This document shows, one piece after another, positions 25,552-34,150 of a stretch of DNA of 52,729 bases (the first letter of the stretch is position 1; each line of letters starts with the position of its first letter). The DNA comes from Pelagibacteraceae bacterium AG-404-N13 (GTDB taxonomy: Bacteria; Pseudomonadota; Alphaproteobacteria; Pelagibacterales; Pelagibacteraceae), in assembly GCA_003216255.1 (NCBI GenBank), contig QCJD01000011.1:1-52729 (forward strand), given 5' to 3'. The notes under the pieces were generated by a model that searched no databases, was not told the origin of the DNA, and worked only from the letters and a program-made list of their open reading frames with translations. The translations under genes were made by a program, and so were the position numbers.

Positions 25552-25821
25552 ATGAGTACAGAATCATTATCAAAAGAAAATTTTAAAAATCCAAATTTAG
25601 ACCCCAAAGGATCAGAAAAAAATCTTTCTGGTCCTCAATATTCTAACGTTGATTTAAATAAAGTACAAAAAAAAATTTTTAATAAAAAAAAAACGAAAAT
25701 TTGCATAAATGCTTTAAATGAAAATCTAAGAAAAAAAGAAATAAAAGAAAAATTTGAAAATAGAGTTTTATTTGGTTTGATTATTTCAGCAGTTGCAGTT
25801 CTATTCTACGTTTCCACATAG
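25552..25821 (+). CDS. Small protein with C-terminal membrane anchor
   Basis: An 89-residue protein I do not recognise. The first two thirds are hydrophilic and rich in Lys and Asn (KKIFNKKKTKICINALNENL), and the last 20 residues form one hydrophobic helix (FGLIISAVAVLFYVST), so it is a tail-anchored type. It lies between the BASS transporter (same strand, 112-base gap) and the convergent Ldh-family gene. No clear ribosome site is seen. Confidence 0.6.
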   Translation: MSTESLSKENFKNPNLDPKGSEKNLSGPQYSNVDLNKVQKKIFNKKKTKICINALNENLRKKEIKEKFENRVLFGLIISAVAVLFYVST

Positions 25822-25833
25822 CTAAAAATTTAA

Positions 25834-26838
25834 TTAAGATATTAATATATCCAAATCTCTTTTAACATCCTTGGTTATCAGGATTTCTTTATTATAATTT
25901 TTTATATACCTTTTGAATTTATTTTGACCTGGATATAATATTTCCTTTATTCCCTTAATTTTTGGTAATTTTTTTATTCTCTTTATATTTTCTTTTATTC
26001 TTTGCTTATAATTGTTAACAAAAATATTAGATTTCATTACAATAAATAGATGTCCAATATTTTGTGGACCTGTAAAATCATCAAAAGGATCTTTTACTTT
26101 TCCTCCATGGTTACTGCCAGTTAAGACACCACTTAAAATATCAACCATCCAAGCAAATCCTGATCCTCTAAAACCTGCAATTGGCAATTGAACTCCTTTC
26201 AGAGCTTTTTTTGCGTCCGTTGTTGGATTTCCAAATTTATCCAAGGCAACACCCGAAGGGATTTTTTTTCCATTCCTTGCGGCAACCCTAATTTTTCCTC
26301 TATTAATCATTGAAACTGAGCTGTCTAATATAAATGGAACTTTTGAAGAAGTTGGTGTCCCAAAACAAATTGGATTTGTTCCAAATAAAGTTTTTAAAGC
26401 ACCATGAGGTGCTATTGCTGGTGGAGCGTTAGTAAAAACTAAAGCAGTAAGATTTTTTTTAACTGCTTGTTCTGCATAATAACCAGATAAACCATAATGA
26501 CCACTATTTTTTATTCCAACTAAGCCAAAACCAGTTTTTTTTGCATTCTTTATTGCTTCATTTATTCCAATATGTGCTGCCACAAAACCAATACTATTTT
26601 TTGCATCAATATGAGTAATAGATTGAGAAATTTTTTTAATTTTTATCTTAGGTTTTGGATTTATTAATTTTTTGTTGATTCTATCGCAGTACATTTTTAA
26701 TCTAGACAATCCATGAGAAGGAGCACCTACTAATTCAGCATTTACTAAAGCATTAGCGCATATAATTGCATGATCTTCATTAAGTTTATGATTAATAAAT
26801 ATTTTAGTTATTAATTTTTTTAATTTATTTTTTTTCAT
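25834..26838 (-). CDS. Ldh-family (malate/L-lactate/sulfolactate dehydrogenase type 2) oxidoreductase
   Basis: A 334-residue NAD(P)-dependent dehydrogenase of the malate/L-lactate dehydrogenase type 2 family, which is unrelated to Rossmann-type LDH. Landmarks are ELVGAPSHGLSRLKMY, the catalytic-region NSGHYGLSGYY, HGALKTLFGTNPICFG, and the C-terminal GFRGSGFAWMVDILSGVL. Known members oxidise sulfolactate (ComC), ureidoglycolate, malate and delta1-piperideine substrates. The ATG at 26838 is preferred over a TTG at 26877. Its neighbourhood with a HpsN-like gene makes ComC-like chemistry attractive but unproven. It is notably rich in Lys and Ile. Confidence 0.87.
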   Translation of the reverse strand: MKKNKLKKLITKIFINHKLNEDHAIICANALVNAELVGAPSHGLSRLKMYCDRINKKLINPKPKIKIKKISQSITHIDAKNSIGFVAAHIGINEAIKNAKKTGFGLVGIKNSGHYGLSGYYAEQAVKKNLTALVFTNAPPAIAPHGALKTLFGTNPICFGTPTSSKVPFILDSSVSMINRGKIRVAARNGKKIPSGVALDKFGNPTTDAKKALKGVQLPIAGFRGSGFAWMVDILSGVLTGSNHGGKVKDPFDDFTGPQNIGHLFIVMKSNIFVNNYKQRIKENIKRIKKLPKIKGIKEILYPGQNKFKRYIKNYNKEILITKDVKRDLDILIS

Positions 26839-27267
26839 TGATAAATAACACACTATTCCATAATCAATTTTTAACAAAGAAACTATAAAAATTTTTAATA
26901 TTTGCTCTAAGTATCGCTTGTAATGCTTCCCTAGTAGTTTATTTAAATTAAATTATAAAAGTAAATATATTTATTTTATTAAAATTTTTTGTTGGTTGTC
27001 CAATCTTTTTCATTTCATCTTACAAACGAGTAAATTAGTTAAACAGATGCAGTATTAATGTTTTTAATTTGTCTTTATTTTGAGTTTTAATTTTTTATAT
27101 TTATTGAAGATTTTATTACCAGCCTTATTCTTTTGAAATTAAGTAAATCTTTATAAATACAAATAAAAATACACAACTTGTACGTTAAATTTTTAAGTCA
27201 AAAAAGATTATATCTAATTTTATTTTACTAAATATATGTTACAATTATGTCGCAGTGAGAGACTAAA
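26839..27267. other. 429-base intergenic region without a recognisable gene
   Basis: The longest non-coding gap in the window, between the divergent Ldh-family gene and the exported-protein trio. It is extremely AT-rich. I find no tRNA, no known riboswitch core, no long inverted repeat and only frames under about 15 codons. It must hold the promoters of both sides. Near the trio start the sequence AAATATATGTTACAATTATG contains a possible -10 (TACAAT at about 27239-27244), but I could not place a matching -35. Confidence 0.6.
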
Positions 27268-27969
27268 ATGAATAAATTTTATTCATTAAAATATAATTTT
27301 TATTTTGTTGTAAAGATTTTTCTTCTTACGACAATCATCTCATTTTTTTTAATTTCATTCTCTGAGGCTGGTAAAAAAAAAGATAAAGAGGAAAAAGATT
27401 GTATTTATTGTAAAAAATATGAAAAGTTAAAAGACTGGCCTGAAGACGAACGACCTATAGCTTTTATTTATGAAGAAATAAATTATCCAGAAGGTATGTT
27501 TTCTAAGCAAAGAAAAACAAGCAAATTAAGACAAGAACAGGCAGGAAAAAAAGTTTACGCCAGATTTGTAAAAGCAAAAAGTTCTCTAAATAAATATCAA
27601 CACTTAATGATAAGAGACATGGCTTATTTTGAGGCTTTGTTTAATGAAATGCTTAATGACCCTAAAGCAAGTGTTGAGACTTTAGAAGGACTTAAAAAAG
27701 GAAGAGAAGCAATGAGAATGAGTCTTCAGATTTCACCAAAAGCAAAAGCATCAGAAGCAGTATTAAAGTTTTGGGCTACAGGAAAAATGCTAACAATTGC
27801 TCATAAAAAAAATAAAAAAAAAAGAAAAAAGAAACAAAAAGTTGACCCAGAGATTGCTGAAAGAGCAGCTGTTCTAGCGAATATGAAAAAGCAAATAGCT
27901 ACAGCAAAAGTAAATGCTCAAAGAGCAGCAACAATAGAAGCTCAAAAAAAAATAGAGGAAGCTAATTAA
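27268..27969 (+). CDS. Exported protein of unknown function, first gene of the Met-rich operon
   Basis: A 233-residue protein I do not recognise. A signal segment covers residues 14-35 (VKIFLLTTIISFFLISFSEAG). The mature part starts with a Lys-rich stretch and a CIYCKK motif (Cys-x2-Cys), which could bind metal or form a disulfide. The middle part has short helices, and the C-terminal third is a basic, probably coiled-coil segment with KKNKKKRKKKQK followed by an Ala/Lys/Gln helix. The stop shares one base with the start of the 832-residue Met-rich gene (TAATG), so the two are translationally coupled. Confidence 0.8.
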   Translation: MNKFYSLKYNFYFVVKIFLLTTIISFFLISFSEAGKKKDKEEKDCIYCKKYEKLKDWPEDERPIAFIYEEINYPEGMFSKQRKTSKLRQEQAGKKVYARFVKAKSSLNKYQHLMIRDMAYFEALFNEMLNDPKASVETLEGLKKGREAMRMSLQISPKAKASEAVLKFWATGKMLTIAHKKNKKKRKKKQKVDPEIAERAAVLANMKKQIATAKVNAQRAATIEAQKKIEEAN

Positions 27970-30467
27970 TGATAAAAATAATAATTAAAACTTTTTTAAT
28001 TCTATTTTTATTTTCTAATGTTTTGGTTAAAGCAAACGACATATCTGCAATGGGTGGAATTTCTGATGCAGCAGGAGGTGCTGCTCAAGCGGCTGCTGAT
28101 CAATTATCTTCTGATGCAGGAAAAGTTGCGGAAAATATAGCTGGAGCTACTGAAGCCTTAGGAGAAGCAAATTCTGAAATTGGAAAAGCATTAGATGCAT
28201 CAATATCTCAAGCAGAAACTGCAATGAAATTTGCACAAGAAAGTTTAGCTAAAGGAGATATAACAGGAGCTGTGCAAGCAATGACGTTGGTAGAGGGTGT
28301 AGCTGACATGGCTTTAGATGCTGTGCCTGAGCCTACATCTCTAGATATGTCAGGTATTGATTTTGGAAAAGAATTTTCTCCAGATGAAATGGCTGCTTTG
28401 TCTAGTATAGCAGGACAAATGGGTGCTGGAAAAGTTGTTGCCATGCAAAAATTAGCTGGAACAATGAGTGCAGTTCAAGGTGCGGGATTTGATGCTAAAG
28501 GAATGATGGGAGCTTTAGATGCCAATGGTGTTGGTATTGGAACTGCAATGACAGGATTAGCAAGTGCAGGAATGGTAAGTATGGACTCTATAGTTGGTGG
28601 ATCTTCTTTTAATATGGAGTCATTTGATGCAGGAAATTTTGCATCAATGAATGTTGCAGAAATGGGTATGAGTCCAGCAATGATGGCAGGAGCTCTAGAA
28701 GCATTGCCTGTTGGAGCAGCAACAGCAGCGTTAGAAACTTTAACTGCAAACCCTGGAGCTATGGGTGAAATGGGTGCAGCAATGACAGGAGCTATTGCAG
28801 CAACTATGAGTGCAAAAGGAATGGGAGAAGAAATGTTAGGCGCTATGGGAGCCACTATGGGCATGGACAATATGGCGGATATGGCTAAAGGAATGGAAGG
28901 TATGGCCGGCATGGAGGCAATAGGTAAAGCGATGGGTGGTATGGAAAATATGGCTAAGAGTTTAAGTACAGCTTTTGCATCACCTGCAACAGGAATTACA
29001 ACTGCAATGTCAGGTACCGTTGGCATGATGAGTGGGGCTATCTCAGGAAAAGCTCCAAAAGAAAAATCTGCAATCCAACAAGGAACTGAAGTTAAAGGTT
29101 CTTTTGCTGCAGGAATGGTAGATGGTGGACCAAAAGCATTAGAAATGCCTGAAAATATAAGTGAGTCTGGAATGATGATGGGTGCGATGGTCATGGCAAA
29201 ACCATCTTTAGCAGGTGGATTACCAGGTGCAATGGCACCACCTGATGGAATGACTGCATTAGGTATGGCAGGTACAATAGGAGAAAATGCTCCAGCTGGA
29301 ATGGTAGGTATGGGGGATGTTATGGGTGGAGCAATGGATAAAAATCAAATGAGTGAAGCAATGGCAGGTATGACAGGCATGGATTCTGGCGCTATGGATA
29401 AATTAGGAATGGCTGATATGGCTGCTCAAACTGGTCTGACGCCTGGAATGGTAGCAAGCATGGGTGCAGCAGGAATGGCAGGAATGGATATGACAGCCGT
29501 AATGGCCACAAACGTTGCAGGTTTGGGAAGCAAAGCTGTACAAAACATTGCAGGTATGGCGGCTGAAGGTGCAATGTCAGCTGGCATGATGGGTGATATG
29601 ATGGAAATAGGTTTAGTAAATCAAGGAACAATGGCAGCAATGGGTTCAGAAGGAATGAAAGGTTTAAGTGGAGCTATGGGCATGGAAGGTGGCAACATGG
29701 GACTAGCTGCTATGAGTGGTGGTATGGTTGGAATGGGCGCCTTGGATATGAATGCAGAAATGAATCCAGAAATGGCAGCAAGCATGGGAATTGTAGGTGG
29801 ACCCGAAGGAGCAAAATTAGGTGATATTATGGGTGGACCAAAAGATGCTGTTGATGGAATGGCTATGGGAATGGAAAGTGGAATGAATTTAGGACAGGTA
29901 TCCGCTGCAATGGGTACTGGTATTGATCCAGGAAAAGCTATGGGGTCTGTAGCAGCAGCAGCAGGAGCAGCTTCAGAAGCACAAGCAGGTTTAGCTGGAG
30001 CAGCAATGGGAGCAGCAATGTCTGCTCAAGGCGCTGCAGCAGCATCAATGGGCTCTCACGCAATGGGAGCAGCAATGGGTGTTGGAGGCATGGGTGAAGG
30101 AGCTATGGGCCAAGCTATGGATGGAGCTATGGGTGAAGCCATGGGCGGTGCTATGGGTGGTGCTATGGGAGCAGCCATGGCCGGAGGACCAACAGGACCA
30201 GGAATGGGACCAGGTATGGATGGAGGAGCTATGGGAGATCCAGGTGGAGCCATGGGCGGTGCTATGGGCGATCCAGGTGGAGCCATGGGCGGCATGGGCG
30301 CTATGGGCGGCATGGGTGATGCTCTTGGAGGAGCGCTTGGTGGACCTGATGGAGGACCAGGTGGAGCTCTTGGTGATGCAATGGGAGGACCAGATGGACC
30401 AGGAAACCCAGGACAACCAGGTGAACCAGGAGGACCAGGACCAGAACCTGGTGGTAACAAACCATAA
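27969..30467 (+). CDS. Giant exported Met/Gly/Ala-rich low-complexity protein
   Basis: An 832-residue protein unlike any family I know. It begins with a signal peptide (FLILFLFSNVLVKA), then an Ala-rich helical region to about residue 130. From there to about 770 it is a long irregular repeat of short units such as GAMG, AGMxGM and MGxAM. By hand count roughly 115-120 residues are Met (about 14%). I find no Cys, Trp, Tyr or Arg and a single His. The C-terminal 60 residues turn into a Pro/Gly tract with collagen-like triplets (GQPGEPGGPG). The reading frame is uninterrupted, coupled to the gene before it and 7 bases from the gene after it, so it is real. Possible roles are a secreted structural or surface polymer, a metal (Cu) binder through methionine, or an oxidant sink; none is proven. 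Confidence 0.88.
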   Translation: MIKIIIKTFLILFLFSNVLVKANDISAMGGISDAAGGAAQAAADQLSSDAGKVAENIAGATEALGEANSEIGKALDASISQAETAMKFAQESLAKGDITGAVQAMTLVEGVADMALDAVPEPTSLDMSGIDFGKEFSPDEMAALSSIAGQMGAGKVVAMQKLAGTMSAVQGAGFDAKGMMGALDANGVGIGTAMTGLASAGMVSMDSIVGGSSFNMESFDAGNFASMNVAEMGMSPAMMAGALEALPVGAATAALETLTANPGAMGEMGAAMTGAIAATMSAKGMGEEMLGAMGATMGMDNMADMAKGMEGMAGMEAIGKAMGGMENMAKSLSTAFASPATGITTAMSGTVGMMSGAISGKAPKEKSAIQQGTEVKGSFAAGMVDGGPKALEMPENISESGMMMGAMVMAKPSLAGGLPGAMAPPDGMTALGMAGTIGENAPAGMVGMGDVMGGAMDKNQMSEAMAGMTGMDSGAMDKLGMADMAAQTGLTPGMVASMGAAGMAGMDMTAVMATNVAGLGSKAVQNIAGMAAEGAMSAGMMGDMMEIGLVNQGTMAAMGSEGMKGLSGAMGMEGGNMGLAAMSGGMVGMGALDMNAEMNPEMAASMGIVGGPEGAKLGDIMGGPKDAVDGMAMGMESGMNLGQVSAAMGTGIDPGKAMGSVAAAAGAASEAQAGLAGAAMGAAMSAQGAAAASMGSHAMGAAMGVGGMGEGAMGQAMDGAMGEAMGGAMGGAMGAAMAGGPTGPGMGPGMDGGAMGDPGGAMGGAMGDPGGAMGGMGAMGGMGDALGGALGGPDGGPGGALGDAMGGPDGPGNPGQPGEPGGPGPEPGGNKP
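30222..30300 (+). repeat. In-gene tandem repeat encoding GDPGGAMGGAM units
   Basis: Two nearly identical copies of about 30 bases (unit GCTATGGG(A/C)GATCCAGGTG then GAGCCATGGGCGG) follow each other, encoding AMGDPGGAMGG twice, with a third partial copy after. Unlike the degenerate repeats elsewhere in the gene, these are identical at almost every base, so they arose by recent duplication and may vary between strains. Confidence 0.75.
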
Positions 30468-30474
30468 AAAATAA

Positions 30475-31512
30475 ATGACATTAATAAAAAAATATTTTTT
30501 TATTTTTATTTTTATTTTTTCAATTTTTATAATTAATTTTTCTTTTGCTGACTCAAATTTTGGAGACTTAACAGAAATGCGTGATGACAGGATGCGAGGC
30601 AAAGAAAATCAATGGGTTAGACCTCATCCTGGACCTTTTATATGGAATGGAATTGAAAGAGAAAAAGGAGTTTTTTCATGGGAGGAAGTAGACAAATATG
30701 TTGTTTATGCACAAGAACACAATCAAAAAACTATAGCTACTATTTGGCCTCACGCAAATTGGGAACAGAAATCATGTAAGAGAAAAAAAGCTAGAAGTCC
30801 ATTTGGAAAAAGATTTACAAAATATCTAAGTAAACCATGTTCAATGGAAAGTTATAAAAATTTTCTTGTAAAATTAGTAGACCGTTATGATGGCGATGGT
30901 GAAAATGATATGCCAGGTTTAACAAAACCAATTAAATACTGGCAAATAATGAATGAGCCTGAGTTTAAAATGTTTTTTAAAGGTACAGAGGAAGATTTTG
31001 TTGAAATTTTTAATTTTTCTTCAAAATTAATAAAATCAAAACAAAAAGACTCTGTAATTGTAATGGCTGGTGCAGCTGGAATGTTCCCAGAGAATAAAAA
31101 ATTTTGGAAGTCAGCTTTACCAAAAATAAAAGATCATTTTGATATAGCTGCTATACACCATATAACTCCTCCTGATGGAAAGTGTGATAAAGAATTTTGG
31201 GTAGATGAGTTTTCAAATTTATTAAAATCATTAAATATAACCAAACCCATTTGGGTTACGGAAGCTATGTTAGGAAAATGTAAAGTTATTGCAACTTATG
31301 CAAGAGCTTTTGCAAGTGGAGCCGAAGTAATCATTGATGTTGGTGTTAATGCACCTGGTATGAAAATGACTAAAGGTGCTCGAAAAAAACTGAATAAATT
31401 TATAAAAGAATATGATGGTTTTGATTCAGTTAAATTAATTTCAAAAAATGAAGCTGAATTTACTTACAAAGATGGTTCTAAAAAATCCTTAGATTTTAAA
31501 AAATTTAAGTAA
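30475..31512 (+). CDS. Exported glycoside hydrolase-like protein, clan GH-A type
   Basis: A 345-residue protein with a signal peptide (FIFIFSIFIINFSFA) and the look of a (beta/alpha)8 retaining glycosidase. WNGIEREKGVFSWEEVDKYV is the usual strand-1/2 segment, the acid/base would be E161 in WQIMNEPEF, and the nucleophile E263 in PIWVTEAML, about 100 residues apart as in clan A (families such as GH39, GH5, GH10). Conserved histidines lie in IHHITPP. The exact family and sugar are not clear. It starts 7 bases after the Met-rich gene with no own ribosome site, so it is made with it; its last 8 bases overlap the convergent epoxide hydrolase. Confidence 0.82.
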   Translation: MTLIKKYFFIFIFIFSIFIINFSFADSNFGDLTEMRDDRMRGKENQWVRPHPGPFIWNGIEREKGVFSWEEVDKYVVYAQEHNQKTIATIWPHANWEQKSCKRKKARSPFGKRFTKYLSKPCSMESYKNFLVKLVDRYDGDGENDMPGLTKPIKYWQIMNEPEFKMFFKGTEEDFVEIFNFSSKLIKSKQKDSVIVMAGAAGMFPENKKFWKSALPKIKDHFDIAAIHHITPPDGKCDKEFWVDEFSNLLKSLNITKPIWVTEAMLGKCKVIATYARAFASGAEVIIDVGVNAPGMKMTKGARKKLNKFIKEYDGFDSVKLISKNEAEFTYKDGSKKSLDFKKFK

Positions 31513-32659
31513 TTTTTGGAAAACACTTTAGAAATTTTTTTAAATCATTTATTAAAAGATCAGGCTGTTCAAGGGCAGCAAAATGTCCACCTTTTTTGAA
31601 TTCTGACCAATGTTGAATATTAAATATTCTTTCTATGTATGTTTTAGGAGGCCATTCTGACATCTCTTTAGGGAATATAGCAATTCCAGTAGGTATATTA
31701 ATTTTTTTAAAATTTTTTTTTGGAAACATTCTTCCACCTTCTTCTCTTCTTCCAAAATAGATCCAACTTGCTGTATTAAATGTTTTGGTTATCAAATAAA
31801 TCATAATATTTGTTAATAAAATATCTTTGTCATAAGTTTTTTCTATTTTGCCATTCTTCAAGTCTGACCAGGAATGGAATTTTTCTAATATCCAAGCTGC
31901 AACACCAATTGGGCTATCGATCATTGAATAACTAAGAGATTGTGGTTTTGTTGCTTGAATAGTTCTATAACCTTCTTGCATTATTTGGTCGTTAGCAAAC
32001 TTTTTTTCCCAAGCTAATTCTTTTTTATTTATTGCTCCTTTGGGATGTCTCATTGTTAGACAATTAATATGAATGGCTTTACAATTTTTTGAATGATCAT
32101 ACCCAAGCCAGTTACAAATAGTTGCGCCCCAATCACCTCCTTGAGCTATATATTTTTTATATTTAAGATGATTAACTATTAATTTATTCATTATTTTTGC
32201 TATTTTCCTAGGACCATATGGTTTTGATGGTAAACCCGAAAAACCAAAACCTGGCAAAGAAGGAACAATAACATCAAAAGCATCTTCAATTTTACCTCCA
32301 TACTTTTCTGGGTGAGCTAGTTTTTGAATAATTTCTAAAAATTCAATTATACTTCCTGGCCATCCATGCAGAAGCAAAAGTGGAGTAGGGTTTTTTCCAC
32401 TTCCTTTCTCTTTAATAAAATGAATTTTTAAACCATCTATAGAAGTGGTAAAATTTGAAAAGCTATTTAATTTTTTTTCATACTTTTTCCAATTATATTT
32501 TGAAATCCAATATTTTGAAATTGATTTTAAATACTTATAGTTAGTTCCATGAGTCCAACCATTAAGTTTTTGAATATCTTTCCAAGGATAGTTTTTTACT
32601 TTTTTATAAATATTATTAAGTGTGCTTTTAGGCACACTTATTTTGTATTGTTTTATCAT
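31505..32659 (-). CDS. Epoxide hydrolase with EHN N-terminal domain
   Basis: A 384-residue alpha/beta hydrolase. The first 110 residues are the EHN domain (KISVPKSTLNNIYKKV, then LNGWTHGTNYKYLKSI), which wraps the core in juvenile-hormone/microsomal-type epoxide hydrolases. The core shows HGWPGS, the nucleophilic aspartate in AQGGDWGATIC and the histidine in KKGGHFAALEQPD. It would open epoxides to diols. ATG at 32659 is used; the codon before it is TTG. It follows the aldehyde dehydrogenase stop by 3 bases and is in the same unit. Confidence 0.92.
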   Translation of the reverse strand: MIKQYKISVPKSTLNNIYKKVKNYPWKDIQKLNGWTHGTNYKYLKSISKYWISKYNWKKYEKKLNSFSNFTTSIDGLKIHFIKEKGSGKNPTPLLLLHGWPGSIIEFLEIIQKLAHPEKYGGKIEDAFDVIVPSLPGFGFSGLPSKPYGPRKIAKIMNKLIVNHLKYKKYIAQGGDWGATICNWLGYDHSKNCKAIHINCLTMRHPKGAINKKELAWEKKFANDQIMQEGYRTIQATKPQSLSYSMIDSPIGVAAWILEKFHSWSDLKNGKIEKTYDKDILLTNIMIYLITKTFNTASWIYFGRREEGGRMFPKKNFKKINIPTGIAIFPKEMSEWPPKTYIERIFNIQHWSEFKKGGHFAALEQPDLLINDLKKFLKCFPKIT

Positions 32660-32662
32660 CAA

Positions 32663-34150
32663 TTAATTATGACTTATCCAGATTGTTTTTGTTTGAAGAA
32701 ATGAATTTAGAGCCTCAGTTCCCTGATCTCTGCTTAGAGACCCTGATTGCTTATAACCTCCAAATGGAGTTTTAATATCTCCTTCAGAAAAAGTGTTTAC
32801 CGATACAGTTCCACAAGGCAAGCTTTTAGCTAGATGAAATGCTCTGTTTATGTCTTGAGTAAATACACTAGCATGTAATCCGTATTTAGAATTACTAGCA
32901 ACTTTCAAGGCTTCTTCATCATTTTTTACTGTTAACACACCGAGTACTGGCCCAAATATTTCTTCTTGAGCTATAGTCATATTTTCTTTTAATCCGTCAA
33001 ATAAAGTTGGTTTTGCATAAAAACCTTTTTGCTTGTTATCTGAAACTCCCCCAGTTAAAAGTTTTGCTCCCTCATCTATTCCTTTTTGAATATATCCATC
33101 AACAGTTTGCAAATGTCCTTTTGAAATCATAGATCCCATATTTGATTTTAAATCCAATGGATCTCCCACTTTTAACTTTTTTACTTTTTTAATAACTTTG
33201 TCTAAGAATTCATCTTTAACTTTTTTATGAACTATCTGTCTCATATTAGCTGAACAGTTCTGCCCACCATTCCAAAATGCAGAATTAATAGCATTATCTA
33301 TTAAATCATCAGTAATTTTAGCATCCTCTAAAACTATGAAGGGACTTTTTCCTCCCATCTCTAATGCGACAGGTTTTAAATTGCTTTCACTAGAGTATTT
33401 TAAAAAATAACCACCTACTTCAGTTGATCCTGTAAAAGAAACCGCATCAACATCTTTGTGCCGACCTAAAGCCTCACCAACATCACCATAACCTGGGAGT
33501 ACATTCAAAACTCCATCTGGTATTCCGGCCTCTTTTCCAATCTGAGCAACTCTAATAGCTGTAAGAGGTGTATCCTCTGCGGGTTTAATTATTACTGAAC
33601 AACCAGCTGCAAGAGCTGGTGCCATTTTCCATACCGCCATCATTAAAGGAAAGTTCCAAGGAACAATCCCAGCAACAACTCCTATTGGTTCTTTAACTAT
33701 CAAACTAGTAATAGATGGCTCTGTTGGACCAATTTTTCCAAATACTTTATCAATTAATTCTCCATACCACTGAAAATGCATTGGCGCATCATTTGCAACT
33801 TCATTAATACAATCAGCAATAAGTTTACCTGTATCTATACTTTCTAAAACTGAATTTTCTTCACCATGTTTTCTAAGCAATTCAGCAAATTTTAATAAAA
33901 CTTCTTTTCTATGTTCAGGTGAACTTTTAGACCAAATTCCACTATTAAAAGCTTTCCTTGAAACTTTAACTGCTAGATCAACATCCTTATGATTACATTT
34001 TGCAACAACGCAAAGTTTTTTACCAGTTGCAGGATTGATTGTTTCAAACTTTTTACCATCAATAGCATTTACATATTTGCCATTAATGAATGCTCTTCCT
34101 TCAAATTTAAGTCTACTGGCTATTACTTTATATTTGTTTCCTGCGCTCAT
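32663..34150 (-). CDS. Aldehyde dehydrogenase, gamma-aminobutyraldehyde/betaine-aldehyde type
   Basis: A 495-residue aldehyde dehydrogenase. Key motifs are PWNFPLMMAVWKMAPALAAG, FTGSTEVGG, the general-base glutamate in ALEMGGKSP and the catalytic cysteine in GGQNCSANMR. The overall pattern (AFNSGIWS at the start, NTFSEGDIKTPFGGYKQSG at the end) resembles PuuC and betaine/aminobutyraldehyde dehydrogenases. It lies just before the epoxide hydrolase and divergent from the TRAP transporter, so it could oxidise an aldehyde derived from the imported compound. Confidence 0.92.
   Translation of the reverse strand: MSAGNKYKVIASRLKFEGRAFINGKYVNAIDGKKFETINPATGKKLCVVAKCNHKDVDLAVKVSRKAFNSGIWSKSSPEHRKEVLLKFAELLRKHGEENSVLESIDTGKLIADCINEVANDAPMHFQWYGELIDKVFGKIGPTEPSITSLIVKEPIGVVAGIVPWNFPLMMAVWKMAPALAAGCSVIIKPAEDTPLTAIRVAQIGKEAGIPDGVLNVLPGYGDVGEALGRHKDVDAVSFTGSTEVGGYFLKYSSESNLKPVALEMGGKSPFIVLEDAKITDDLIDNAINSAFWNGGQNCSANMRQIVHKKVKDEFLDKVIKKVKKLKVGDPLDLKSNMGSMISKGHLQTVDGYIQKGIDEGAKLLTGGVSDNKQKGFYAKPTLFDGLKENMTIAQEEIFGPVLGVLTVKNDEEALKVASNSKYGLHASVFTQDINRAFHLAKSLPCGTVSVNTFSEGDIKTPFGGYKQSGSLSRDQGTEALNSFLQTKTIWISHN

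Noticed and set aside
26839-27267. Possible ncRNA or lost gene in the longest gap
   Set aside because: Uniformly AT-rich, no strong inverted repeats, no tRNA-like TTCGANNC arm and no frame over about 15 codons.
28475-29194. 239-residue open frame on the minus strand inside the Met-rich gene, and similar frames of 78, 82, 141 and 185 residues there
   Set aside because: They are mirror images of the GC-richer ATG/GGA/GCA repeats of the real gene: low-complexity Pro/Ile/Ala or Ser/Trp/His composition, no ribosome site and no family pattern.
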